This document shows, piece by piece, positions 34,419-42,248 of a stretch of DNA of 64,000 nt. The translations under genes and the position numbers were made by a program. The notes beneath the pieces were generated by a model, which was not told the DNA's origin, made no database searches, and saw nothing but the letters and a program-made list of their open reading frames with translations. The DNA comes from an uncultured Clostridia bacterium (GTDB taxonomy: Bacteria > Bacillota > Clostridia > Lachnospirales > CAG-274), in assembly GCA_910579745.1 (NCBI GenBank), contig CAJTVH010000003.1, positions 45,694 through 109,693 on the forward strand. The letters are read 5' to 3'. Position 1 is the stretch's first letter. Every line of letters starts with the position of its first letter.

Positions 34419-34434
34419 ATGTTGTGAGTGCTAA
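34408..34434. promoter_or_regulatory. CIRCE-like HrcA operator
   Basis: TTAGCCATC, nine bases, GAGTGCTAA. The right half is an exact CIRCE half-site and the left differs from TTAGCACTC in two positions. Spacing of nine is exact. It overlaps the promoter for mcsA-mcsB-clpC, suggesting HrcA control in place of CtsR. Confidence 0.75.
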
Positions 34435-34501
34435 TCGGTAAGTAAAAAAACTCTTTTAACTGTCAATTCCTTTTATTTTCTTAAAATCTCTCTTTTTTTC
34501 T

Positions 34502-34948
34502 TTATTTTTCAAACTTATGCCCGCATTTAACGCATACTTCTGTATCCAGCTCATTCCCTGTATCACATTTCGGACAAAACTTAAGTAATTTTATTCCATT
34601 TTCTTTTTTAGGCAAAGGATTATCCACAACTAAGTCCTCTGTATAATTTTTATCACTCTCCTCTTTTTCCTCACTTAATTTAATCTCCTCTATTTGCTTT
34701 TGAATAACTTTTATTCTGTATTTATATTTATCGATTTCCTTGCATATGTGCTCAATTTCCTCTCCGTTGACAGAACTTCCTTTTTTGCGTGAGTCATAAA
34801 CAAGCATACCCATTCTAGTATACCTTTTTTTACATTCCCTGCCATACGCTTTAATTTTTATTTCCATTTTAGCATAATCAAAAGTATCTTTCGCCTGCTT
34901 TGATAATTTTCTCAACTTATCCTGAACCTTGTCTGAAATGTTCTTCAC
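34502..34948 (-). CDS. zinc-ribbon protein with coiled-coil, function unknown
   Basis: A 148-residue cytoplasmic protein. The first 90 residues are helical and basic, with a likely coiled-coil; the last 25 form a zinc ribbon, CPKCDTGNELDTEVCVKCGH. I do not recognise a named family. The GTG at 34948 lies 7 nt after GGAGGG; a longer TTG-started frame to 34993 would have its site inside the coding region. It follows yaaR by about 90 bp and may share the tmk-yaaR transcript. Confidence 0.7.
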   Translation of the reverse strand: MKNISDKVQDKLRKLSKQAKDTFDYAKMEIKIKAYGRECKKRYTRMGMLVYDSRKKGSSVNGEEIEHICKEIDKYKYRIKVIQKQIEEIKLSEEKEESDKNYTEDLVVDNPLPKKENGIKLLKFCPKCDTGNELDTEVCVKCGHKFEK

Positions 34949-35040
34949 GCGTAGTCCCTCCGAATTTATTATTTTATTAAAATCTTTAAACAAAAATAAT
35001 ATTTATCTCTCATAAAATCGAATATTTTAATATTTCCCGC

Positions 35041-35481
35041 TTACACAATAATATCTAACAACAGCCCTTGAATCTCATTTGTTTTATCGAGAATAGCTAT
35101 GTGGTCTTTTTCTTTTTTTAAAAGCTCCTGAGCAAGATCATCAACATTCTTATTAACAAGCTTAACAATACCGTAAACCCTATGTCTTCCTCTTCTGTCA
35201 AGGAAATTTTCCCTTGAGAACTCATGAGAATTTGTAACAACCTCGTTAATAAACTCAGTAATCATACTTCTATATTTTTTCATATCTCTAATGTCCATAT
35301 GGTCAGCGAGTTTTTTACCCTGTACGGAAATGTCGTCCATCATCTGGTGAAGCTTCCGCATTAAATTCTCGTCAGACACTTTATTTAACGTAAAGCTAAA
35401 ATCCTGCTGGTTTGTAGTCTCTTTCGTCTCCGTAATCCCCGGTAAACTCTCAATTCTTGTATCCGTGATTTTTAAATCCAT
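35041..35481 (-). CDS. yaaR: YaaR family protein (DUF327)
   Basis: A 146-residue, largely helical protein of the DUF327/YaaR family: the central QGKKLADHMDIRDMKKYRSM and HRVYGIVKLVNKNVDDLAQE are characteristic. Role unknown; in Bacillus it sits in the tmk-yaaQ-yaaR-holB string. Here it follows tmk by 25 bp, with yaaQ missing and no holB after it. Confidence 0.8.
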   Translation of the reverse strand: MDLKITDTRIESLPGITETKETTNQQDFSFTLNKVSDENLMRKLHQMMDDISVQGKKLADHMDIRDMKKYRSMITEFINEVVTNSHEFSRENFLDRRGRHRVYGIVKLVNKNVDDLAQELLKKEKDHIAILDKTNEIQGLLLDIIV

Positions 35482-35506
35482 TTTACCTCACACCTCTCAT
35501 TATCAC

Positions 35507-36139
35507 TCAAAAACTTCTTCGCGAAAGCAATTCCTCTATATACGCCGTAATATTTTGGTGTATAGTATTTATATCGGCTGAAGCGTCAATTATTTTTATA
35601 CGTTCCGAAAATTTTTCGGCAAGAGAAATATATCCGTAAAAAACCTTTTTATGGAAATAAATCTTCTCTAATTCTATTCTGTCGAGGCTCTCCTGTCTTT
35701 TTTTTCTTTCAATACTTTCCTCCGGGTCAATTTTAAGGAAAAAAGTAATATCTGGCTCAAGTCCATCGGTAGCAAACAAATTAAGTCCTGAAATAACCTC
35801 ACTTCCAAGCTTTCTTCCCTCTCCCTGATAGGCTACACTTGAATCCGCAAATCTGTCACAAATAACAATATCGCCTTTTTTAAGAGTTGGGATAATCACT
35901 TCTGAAACAAGCTGCGCTCTCGCCGCGGCATATAAAAGAGCCTCCGCCCTCGGATTCATCTTTTTATTTTTTGTATCAATAATAATATCTCTTATTTTCT
36001 CACTTATTTGGTTTCCCCCCGGTTCTCTCGTATATAATACGGAAAACCCTTTCTCCTCTAAATAATCTCTTAAAAGCTCGGATTGAGTCGTTTTTCCCGA
36101 ACCGTCTGTTCCTTCCATAGTTATAAATAATCCGGACAT
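35507..36139 (-). CDS. tmk: thymidylate kinase
   Basis: A 210-residue P-loop kinase making dTDP from dTMP. Signature order: FITMEGTDGSGKTTQ (P-loop), REPGGNQISEKIRDIIID (the DR[EQ]PG region), ICDRFADSSVAYQGEGR, and the lid loop with RKKRQESLDRIE. The start at 36139 has GAGAGGT five bases upstream; the longer frame to 36175 does not. Confidence 0.97.
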   Translation of the reverse strand: MSGLFITMEGTDGSGKTTQSELLRDYLEEKGFSVLYTREPGGNQISEKIRDIIIDTKNKKMNPRAEALLYAAARAQLVSEVIIPTLKKGDIVICDRFADSSVAYQGEGRKLGSEVISGLNLFATDGLEPDITFFLKIDPEESIERKKRQESLDRIELEKIYFHKKVFYGYISLAEKFSERIKIIDASADINTIHQNITAYIEELLSRRSF

Positions 36140-36511
36140 AATATACCTCTCAAAAATATCCTGTTTATTTTTCACGTCTATAAAAAATATTATATTTATT
36201 ATATCATATGTTCTTTTAAAAATACAACTTAAAAATACATAATTTTAGAAAAAAAATATATACCAAAATTATGGCGATTATAAAGTTTTTAACATAAAAC
36301 CATAAAAGAATTACCTAATATATTAAGTTACAGCAATTCCAATTTAATTTAACAAAAAACATTTTATAAGCACCCCGCGCTTAAATTTTATCTAAAGGTG
36401 TTTGAGTATCAAACGCCAAAAGCGTAAAGAAAATCACGAAACAATCTAAAAATTTTCAAATAAAATGAGTTTTTTGCCTTCATCTATAATGAAATTGCTG
36501 CGCTTTACTTC

Positions 36512-36676
36512 TATGGCGTATCTGAAAACTATCATAAGCTATCAGTTATATAAGCGAAATATCCAAAAAATTATTAAAAAATAAGCGAAAACGGTTCAAT
36601 TAAACAGAAAAGCCTTTCTGCTTCGTTTTATTTTTTATAATTTTTCGCGCGTATTTTTGTTTTCAGATACTCTCTA
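36512..36676 (+). repeat. fold-back (MITE-like) repeat, copy E
   Basis: From TATGGCGTATCTGAAAACTA to TTTTCAGATACTCTCTA, 165 bp, same orientation as B, D and F. The apical hairpin has one change (AAGCCTTTCTGCTTCG). It borders the terminator of the SPOCS-LysM gene. Confidence 0.9.
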
Positions 36677-36679
36677 AAT

Positions 36680-36726
36680 AAAAAAAGGAGAAAATTTTTA
36701 TTATACAAAAAATTTACTCCTTTTTC
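36680..36726 (-). terminator. terminator of the SPOCS-LysM gene
   Basis: Minus strand: AAAAAGGAG and AAATTTTTT pair with AAAAATTT and CTCCTTTTTTT around a short loop; starts about 20 bp after the stop. Confidence 0.75.
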
Positions 36727-36745
36727 ACGAATTAAATATCATATC

Positions 36746-38323
36746 CTACTGAGCTAAAGGAATCCTTTTTAAAATTAAAAATTTCTCACCCGGATAAATT
36801 TTATCAGGGTCTTCAATTTCGTTTATCATAACAATATCTTCTATAGTAGTATTAAATCTTTTGGCTATTTTCCATAAAGTGTCTCCTGGCTTAACCACAT
36901 AAACCGTCATACTTGGAAACCTGTCAAAAAAGTTTTTATCAAAATCCGTAAAACAAATATCCTCAATAAGATTTATGGTTTTCTTTTCGTTAATACATAC
37001 ATAGAAATTAAGCATACATTTAACTTCAATTTCCCTGTTTGAAAGCATACTCAAACTTATTCTGTCAAGATTTACCTTAATATCGCAGTCAAAAGGTTTA
37101 TTTTCCCTGGTTCCCTTTGTCTCAATAGTTTGTCTGTAAGGAATAATCGTGTTATAACAGTGAATAGGCGTCTCGTCGTCTGACGCTATGTATAAAATAT
37201 CCACAGCGATAATTCCCTCAACAACTATTTTATCGTCAAGAATTTTCTGCTCATCAAGATGCTGCTTGCCAGAGATTTTAAATACTTGTAATATTTCCGG
37301 AAAATCATCGCTTAAAGAAATAACCTCTTTTATGGGGAACTGGCTTTTGTTTCTGCAAAGGAATGATGGATACTCTATTATCTTCTCGGAAGCGGTTAAA
37401 TTTTTATCGGTGCAATAGGCGTCCTCAAGAACTTGAAGTTCCTTTTCATAGCACACGTCCACAAAAACTCCCACACTAATCTCAATCTCAATAATTCTGT
37501 CCTCGCCGTCGCTGTCAGGGCATATTTTTATGTATTTATCCTGAACATAAACCACGGCGTCGGCGAACATTCCCTCTTTAACGTTAGATGCTTCCACCAT
37601 TCCGTTAAAAGGTATTTCATTCTCAATAAACTCTATAACACTGTCGCTCATATCACTTTTATATGAAGCGGAAATCATAAGCTCACCGCTAATCGCTATT
37701 TTACCGTCGGCGGCTTTTACATCCTTGTTTGAGATATTAGCGGCGCACTGCACAATCTCGCTTATGTCAGGTTTTCCTGAAGGAATATGTATCTCTTCTC
37801 TTATTATAAATCTGTCAGCTTTTTTAAGAACAATTTCGTTGATTTTAAAATTGTTTTTAATCATTTGATTTTCAGGGATGCCCTCAACATCAATAACAAT
37901 ATTTTCTTCCTCAGATGAAAACACGTTTCCTAAAACATTTAAAACCGCCCTAAAACTAACTTTTCTGTCATTAATAAGTTTATAATCAATATTTTCTATC
38001 TCACAATTTACGTTGCAAAGCATCTCTTTCTCAATACCGTCAATAGTTATAAAATCATTTATCGGTGTAGAGAAATCAATGCTGTGAACTGGCTTTTCCC
38101 CGCTTTTTGAGACATAAATAAGCTCAATATTAAGCTTTCCCTTAAAACTTATTCTTCCGTTTACAATATCAAAACTTTCTATAAATACAGACTCGTCGCT
38201 CTGTAAAACATTTTCCATATCAGGTTTAACATCGGGAACAATAATATCCCCTTCTATAAGAATTTGAGATGTTTCTTTTCCGATACAGCGGTCTATTTTT
38301 ACAGTATCTTTTACAGGTTCCAT
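36746..38323 (-). CDS. SPOCS (DUF3794) and LysM domain protein
   Basis: A 525-residue protein with three repeats of the DUF3794/SPOCS domain (about 20-130, 170-280 and 300-440), recognised by the recurring QILIEGDIIVPDVKPD-type and 'V.G.L.I.ILYIA.....PIH' strands, followed by a single LysM domain at the C-terminus (TVYVVKPGDTLWKIAKRFNT). Such proteins occur in sporulating Clostridia and are thought to act in spore coat or cortex assembly. There is no signal peptide, consistent with action in the mother cell. No sporulation promoter could be identified by eye. Role inferred. Confidence 0.85.
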   Translation of the reverse strand: MEPVKDTVKIDRCIGKETSQILIEGDIIVPDVKPDMENVLQSDESVFIESFDIVNGRISFKGKLNIELIYVSKSGEKPVHSIDFSTPINDFITIDGIEKEMLCNVNCEIENIDYKLINDRKVSFRAVLNVLGNVFSSEEENIVIDVEGIPENQMIKNNFKINEIVLKKADRFIIREEIHIPSGKPDISEIVQCAANISNKDVKAADGKIAISGELMISASYKSDMSDSVIEFIENEIPFNGMVEASNVKEGMFADAVVYVQDKYIKICPDSDGEDRIIEIEISVGVFVDVCYEKELQVLEDAYCTDKNLTASEKIIEYPSFLCRNKSQFPIKEVISLSDDFPEILQVFKISGKQHLDEQKILDDKIVVEGIIAVDILYIASDDETPIHCYNTIIPYRQTIETKGTRENKPFDCDIKVNLDRISLSMLSNREIEVKCMLNFYVCINEKKTINLIEDICFTDFDKNFFDRFPSMTVYVVKPGDTLWKIAKRFNTTIEDIVMINEIEDPDKIYPGEKFLILKRIPLAQ

Positions 38324-38396
38324 AAATTAATACCTCCCAAAAAGTTTTCCGTTTCCGTAAAGTATATTCAGAAAGCCTGGAAGGTATGCGAATTTT

Positions 38397-39230
38397 TTAT
38401 TGGACCTGTTCAATAACCTTTATAGCATTATCAAAAAGCCTATAAATATCATCTGAAATACTGCCATAACCCTGTTCGGCGATTTCAGCGAGATTTGAGT
38501 TCATCGGCAGCTCCGAAAGAAGCTCAACATTATTCTGTGATATAAAACTTTTAAGATTTCCGTCATCATGAAATTTAATTTTCTCATTACAATGTGGGCA
38601 GATGGCGTAACTCATATTCTCAATAACTCCATAAACCTTTATATTAAGCTTTTTCGCCATATTGATTGATTTAGAGACAATCATGGAAACCATATCCTGC
38701 GGAATTGAAACCATAATCACTCCTGTAAGAGGCACAGACTGCATAAGAGTAAGGGTAATATCTCCCGTTCCCGGAGGCATATCAATAATAAGATAATCAA
38801 GCTCACCCCATAAAACATCAGACCAGAATTGAGTAACACACCCCGATAATAAAGCGCCTCTCCATACGACAGGCTGATTCTCATCATCAATCATAAAATT
38901 AAGAGATATAACTTTAATGCCATCATCTGTCAAAACAGGTAAAATTCCCTCTTCCGTACCATAAGCCTGCTTTCCGCCAAGACCCGTAAGCCTTCCGATA
39001 CTCGGCCCCATGACATCAGCGTCCATAATTCCAACCGAGTAGCCTTTTTTTCTCAGTATTTTCGCTATCATAACAGAAACGGTCGACTTTCCCACACCGC
39101 CTTTTCCGCTCATAATACCTATAACGTTTTTTATTTTATTGTTAGGGTTTATTTTTACGCCGCAATCCGAACTGTCTTTTCTACAGCTTTCCCTTGAAGG
39201 GCATGAATTACAATCTCCCAAAACATTCAT
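38397..39230 (-). CDS. mrp: Mrp/NBP35 family iron-sulfur cluster carrier
   Basis: A 277-residue P-loop ATPase that carries or inserts Fe-S clusters. N-terminal cysteines in CNSCPSRESCRKDSSDCG resemble the NBP35 ferredoxin-type motif; the deviant Walker A is IMSGKGGVGKSTVSV, followed by DADVMGPSIGRLTG and DMPPGTGD; the CPHC pair near residue 215 bridges the dimer. AAGGAG upstream of the ATG. It stands with the SPOCS-LysM gene, 70 bp away. Confidence 0.93.
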   Translation of the reverse strand: MNVLGDCNSCPSRESCRKDSSDCGVKINPNNKIKNVIGIMSGKGGVGKSTVSVMIAKILRKKGYSVGIMDADVMGPSIGRLTGLGGKQAYGTEEGILPVLTDDGIKVISLNFMIDDENQPVVWRGALLSGCVTQFWSDVLWGELDYLIIDMPPGTGDITLTLMQSVPLTGVIMVSIPQDMVSMIVSKSINMAKKLNIKVYGVIENMSYAICPHCNEKIKFHDDGNLKSFISQNNVELLSELPMNSNLAEIAEQGYGSISDDIYRLFDNAIKVIEQVQ

Positions 39231-39341
39231 CTCCTTAAAAATTATAATACCTCATACGCAATATAAATATACTATCAAAAATAAAATTTGTAAAGCTAAA
39301 AATAAAATTAATACAAATTTAATAAATTAATCCCAAAATTC

Positions 39342-40055
39342 TTAACGTTTCCTTAAACTGAATCTCTGATAAATTCTTTTGATTTCCTTGCAGTTATTCT
39401 TTCTTATGGCGATAATATCGCCGTTTTTCATTATAAAACTGTTTCCCTCCATTGAACTGACATACTCCATATTAATTATATAGCTTTTATGAGTCCTTAA
39501 AAACAAAGGATTATTTGAAAGCGTTCTCTCTAATTCCGAAAGTGTAATATACGCTTTAACCACATTGCCCGATGAAATATGTATGCATGAAACATTGCCA
39601 ATAACCTCAATATAAATAATGGTAGATATATTTATCTTCGTATTTATTTTATTGTTATTTACCGTAATATATTTTTTTGAGACATTAATGTTTTTCAAAA
39701 TTCTGTCAAGTGTTTTCTCAAGTCTGTCATATTTAACAGGCTTAAAAATATAATCCGCGGCGTAAAGTAAAAAAGCGTCATAAGCGTAATATTTATTCCC
39801 CGCGAAAAATATTAGCGCCGCGTTATTGTCAATCTCTCTTATTTTTGACGCTGTTTCAATACACTCTTTTCCGTGATTTCCTATGTCAAATATAATAATT
39901 CGATATTTTTTCGTGTCAAAAGCTTTAAAAAATTGATTTTCCGAACTAAACGCGTCAACAATAAATTTAAAATCCTTAAATAAACAGTATTCATCTAAAA
40001 AATCAAAAATATCATCTATTTTATATTTTTCAAAACAAAAGTAAGCTATATACAT
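39342..40055 (-). CDS. LytTR family response regulator
   Basis: A 237-residue regulator. The N-terminal receiver (1-115) keeps the acceptor aspartate in IIIFDIGNHGKE and the lysine in DYIFKPVKYD; the C-terminal LytTR domain (about 130-235) ends in FLRTHKSYIINMEYVSSMEG. No sensor kinase lies beside it. The nearest promoter on the other side is that of the small lipoprotein, transcribed away from it; that promoter has a pair of direct repeats of the kind LytTR proteins bind. Many such regulators act in virulence or competence; the target here is inferred only from position. Confidence 0.9.
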   Translation of the reverse strand: MYIAYFCFEKYKIDDIFDFLDEYCLFKDFKFIVDAFSSENQFFKAFDTKKYRIIIFDIGNHGKECIETASKIREIDNNAALIFFAGNKYYAYDAFLLYAADYIFKPVKYDRLEKTLDRILKNINVSKKYITVNNNKINTKINISTIIYIEVIGNVSCIHISSGNVVKAYITLSELERTLSNNPLFLRTHKSYIINMEYVSSMEGNSFIMKNGDIIAIRKNNCKEIKRIYQRFSLRKR

Positions 40056-40139
40056 ATTTTTGTCCTCCGTCGGTTAAAATATATAATGAATTATAAATAT
40101 TTTAACATAAAAATATATATAATTCCATCATATTTTCAA

Positions 40140-40170
40140 TTTTTATCATTAAAAACACCTTTTTATCATC
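40140..40170 (+). promoter_or_regulatory. candidate LytTR binding direct repeats
   Basis: TTTTTATCATT (40140-40150) and TTTTTATCATC (40160-40170), spaced 20 bp apart, end just 6 bp before the -35 of the lipoprotein promoter. Two direct repeats on one face of the helix next to -35 is the usual arrangement for activation by LytTR proteins. Confidence 0.4.
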
Positions 40171-40176
40171 ATTTAC

Positions 40177-40205
40177 TTGAAATGTACTAAAAAACATTAT
40201 AGAAT
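40177..40205 (+). promoter_or_regulatory. lipoprotein promoter
   Basis: -35 TTGAAA (40177-40182), 17-bp spacer, -10 TAGAAT (40200-40205). A leader of about 90 nt follows, with a small GGGATTGGGTAATCCC hairpin. Confidence 0.6.
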
Positions 40206-40300
40206 ATGTGCATTGGGATTGGGTAATCCCTAATATAAATCAAATTCTATGATTTGGTTTTAAGTATTTTACTTATTTATTTGTTAAGGAGGAAATTAAA

Positions 40301-40564
40301 ATGAAAAAATTTTTAGGTATCGCAATTTCAACTTTATTGGTGGGTTCAATGTTAATCGGCTGTGGTTCTGACGCTGACACTACTACAACTGAAGCTACAG
40401 AGCCTACAACTGAAGCTGCTACTACCGCTGAACTTGCTACTGAAGCTACACCTGAGGTTGAAAGCCTTGAAGATGAAAGCGTTGCTGAAGACGAAAGCGC
40501 TGCTGAGGATGTAACTCTTGTTGAGGTTGAATCTGAGGTTGTTACCGCAAGTTCTGCGGCTTAA
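40301..40564 (+). CDS. small acidic lipoprotein
   Basis: An 87-residue predicted lipoprotein: positively charged start MKKF, a hydrophobic stretch, and the lipobox LIGC with the cysteine at position 21. The mature part is low complexity, rich in T, A, E and D (repeated TTEA, EDE), likely unstructured. I do not recognise a family. Strong AAGGAGG, own promoter and own terminator indicate good expression. It points away from a LytTR regulator and may be its target. Confidence 0.7.
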   Translation: MKKFLGIAISTLLVGSMLIGCGSDADTTTTEATEPTTEAATTAELATEATPEVESLEDESVAEDESAAEDVTLVEVESEVVTASSAA

Positions 40565-40590
40565 TTCAGTTTTATAAAGATTATTTTATA

Positions 40591-40620
40591 AAGAGTAGAC
40601 TTTTGGTCTGCTCTTTTTTA
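40591..40620 (+). terminator. terminator of the lipoprotein gene
   Basis: AAGAGTAGAC pairs with GGTCTGCTCTT across TTTT, followed by a T run. Confidence 0.85.
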
Positions 40621-40681
40621 TTTATATAGGCAAATTATTATAAAAGAAGCAAACTATATAAAGTATACCTTTTTATAAAAA

Positions 40682-40706
40682 AAGAGCGGATAAATCCGCT
40701 CAAAAA
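40682..40706 (-). terminator. terminator after tRNA-Thr
   Basis: GAGCGGATTTATCCGCTC with a T run, on the minus strand immediately after the tRNA 3' end. Confidence 0.85.
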
Positions 40707-40779
40707 AGCTGACGAGCGGGCTTGAACCGCCGACCTCCGCCTTACCAAGGCGGTGCGCTACCTACTGTGCCACGTCAGC
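40707..40779 (-). tRNA. tRNA-Thr (anticodon GGT)
   Basis: A 73-nt cloverleaf: acceptor GCTGACG/CGTCAGC, D arm with GGCACAGTAGGTAGCGC, anticodon stem CCGCC/GGCGG around TTGGTAA (anticodon GGT, reading ACC/ACT), T arm with GCGGTTCAAGCCCGC. No encoded CCA. Confidence 0.95.
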
Positions 40780-41029
40780 AAATATATACTTGACATTTTA
40801 GATATTAACATTATAAATCAATGCCAACTATTAAAGTATACCAAATTTATTTTTTAAAGTCAAGCATAAAATTTATTTTTTCAAAGATCAATTTCACAAC
40901 AACTTTAATTAAAACTATAAAATTATACTATAAAATATTTTTTAGTCCCTTTAAATTATCATTCTATTACTTTAATCTCATGTTTTCATTTAAAATTAAT
41001 ATTTAGAAAACCTTTCCAGCTTTCATACC

Positions 41030-41968
41030 TCAAAACATATTTCTTTTTGACATAACTTTAACAACAATAACACAAATAATGATAGAACTCGCCAAAATTC
41101 CCCAAAACGCGAAAGGATTTTGAAATCCCGGAATAGGAACATTCATACCGTAAAAACTCGATATAATTGTTGGAATAGCCATTACAATAGTAATCGATGT
41201 AAGTCTTTTCATAACTATATTAAGATTATTTGAAATAAGAGAAGCGAAAGAATCAGTCGTGCCCGTCAAAATATCACTGTAAATTTTAGCCATCTCAATA
41301 GCCTGTTTATTTTCAATAATAGTATCCTCCAAAAGCTCTTTATCATCAGGATACTTTTTTATAAAATCATATCTTAAAAGCTTCTCCATAACAATTTCAT
41401 TGGATTTCAGAGAAGTTGAAATATAAACAAGACTTTTTTCCATTGTAAGAAGTTGGATAAACTCTTTGTTTTTCATAGATTTATGGAGACTTTCCTCAAT
41501 AACCGTACTTTGCTTATCAATCTGTTTAAGACATATAAGAAAAATTTCAGCGTTTTTATAAAGCATCTGCAAAATAAACCGTGATTTTTTAAAAGTATAA
41601 AAAGTTTTTATTATATTTTTCAAAAAAGGCTCAAGAATTGAGGATTTCTGAAGAGAAACCGTAATTATACATATATTCGTAAGAATAATGCCTATAGGAA
41701 TAGTCTCGTAAAGCTCTGACTGCTCTTTGACTTTTATATAAGGAGTATCCACAAGAATTAATACCTGCCCATTATCATCATCAACCTCAATACGAGAACG
41801 CTCTTCTTCGTCAAGCGCCGCTTTTATAAAATCAGGATCGGTATTTAATTTTGACGAAATTCTCTCAATTTCCTCTTCCGTAGGGAGCACCATATTTACC
41901 CAAACCCCGTCAGTAATTTCCTCAACTCTATTAAGCTCACCGTAAATTGACTTATATATATCAATCAT
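41030..41968 (-). CDS. corA: CorA family magnesium/divalent cation transporter
   Basis: A 312-residue channel-type transporter. A large cytoplasmic N-terminal domain and long helix lead to two C-terminal transmembrane helices; between them is the signature FYGMNVP (GMN motif). The length is typical. A small reading frame ends four bases upstream and contains the corA ribosome site, so translation of the two may be linked. Control of corA genes by leader peptides is known in enterobacteria; in this lineage it would be an inference. Confidence 0.93.
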   Translation of the reverse strand: MIDIYKSIYGELNRVEEITDGVWVNMVLPTEEEIERISSKLNTDPDFIKAALDEEERSRIEVDDDNGQVLILVDTPYIKVKEQSELYETIPIGIILTNICIITVSLQKSSILEPFLKNIIKTFYTFKKSRFILQMLYKNAEIFLICLKQIDKQSTVIEESLHKSMKNKEFIQLLTMEKSLVYISTSLKSNEIVMEKLLRYDFIKKYPDDKELLEDTIIENKQAIEMAKIYSDILTGTTDSFASLISNNLNIVMKRLTSITIVMAIPTIISSFYGMNVPIPGFQNPFAFWGILASSIIICVIVVKVMSKRNMF

Positions 41969-41971
41969 TTT

Positions 41972-42049
41972 TTAAATTCCTTTCGTAAGTGTATTTTTAA
42001 GAAAACAAACATCTATAGTGTATACGCGCCGCGAATGTCCCGAATCCAT
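41972..42049 (-). CDS. small upstream ORF before corA (possible leader peptide)
   Basis: A 25-codon frame, beginning MDSGHSRRVYTIDVC and ending LTKGI, has GAGGGAG nine bases before its ATG. It stops four bases before the corA ATG, and the corA ribosome site (AAAGGA) lies inside its last codons. The frame is open for 14 further codons upstream (MKVENLFFSRECDF). It could be a regulatory leader, or chance. Confidence 0.35.
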   Translation of the reverse strand: MDSGHSRRVYTIDVCFLKNTLTKGI

Positions 42050-42248
42050 AAAATCACACTCCCTCGAAAAAAATAAATTCTCAACTTTCATAATAAAATC
42101 AGGGCAAAGATTATTTACATTTTTATGAAATAAAAATACTCTAAACCAATGGCGTTTTACAACGCCTTTATATTCAATCTGTTAAAATAATGATAATTTA
42201 AAATTTATAAAATGTCAACAGCAACGGTATTTTATTAGACCTGTTGAA

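Larger units (their letters stand above)
36140..36745. other. gap with repeats between tmk and the LysM gene
   Basis: No gene. Holds fold-back copy E (36512-36676) and the LysM gene terminator (36680-36726). Around 36410-36475 the sequence resembles 5850-5905 (shared AATCTnnAAAATTTTCAAA-like stretch and a T run). Confidence 0.55.
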
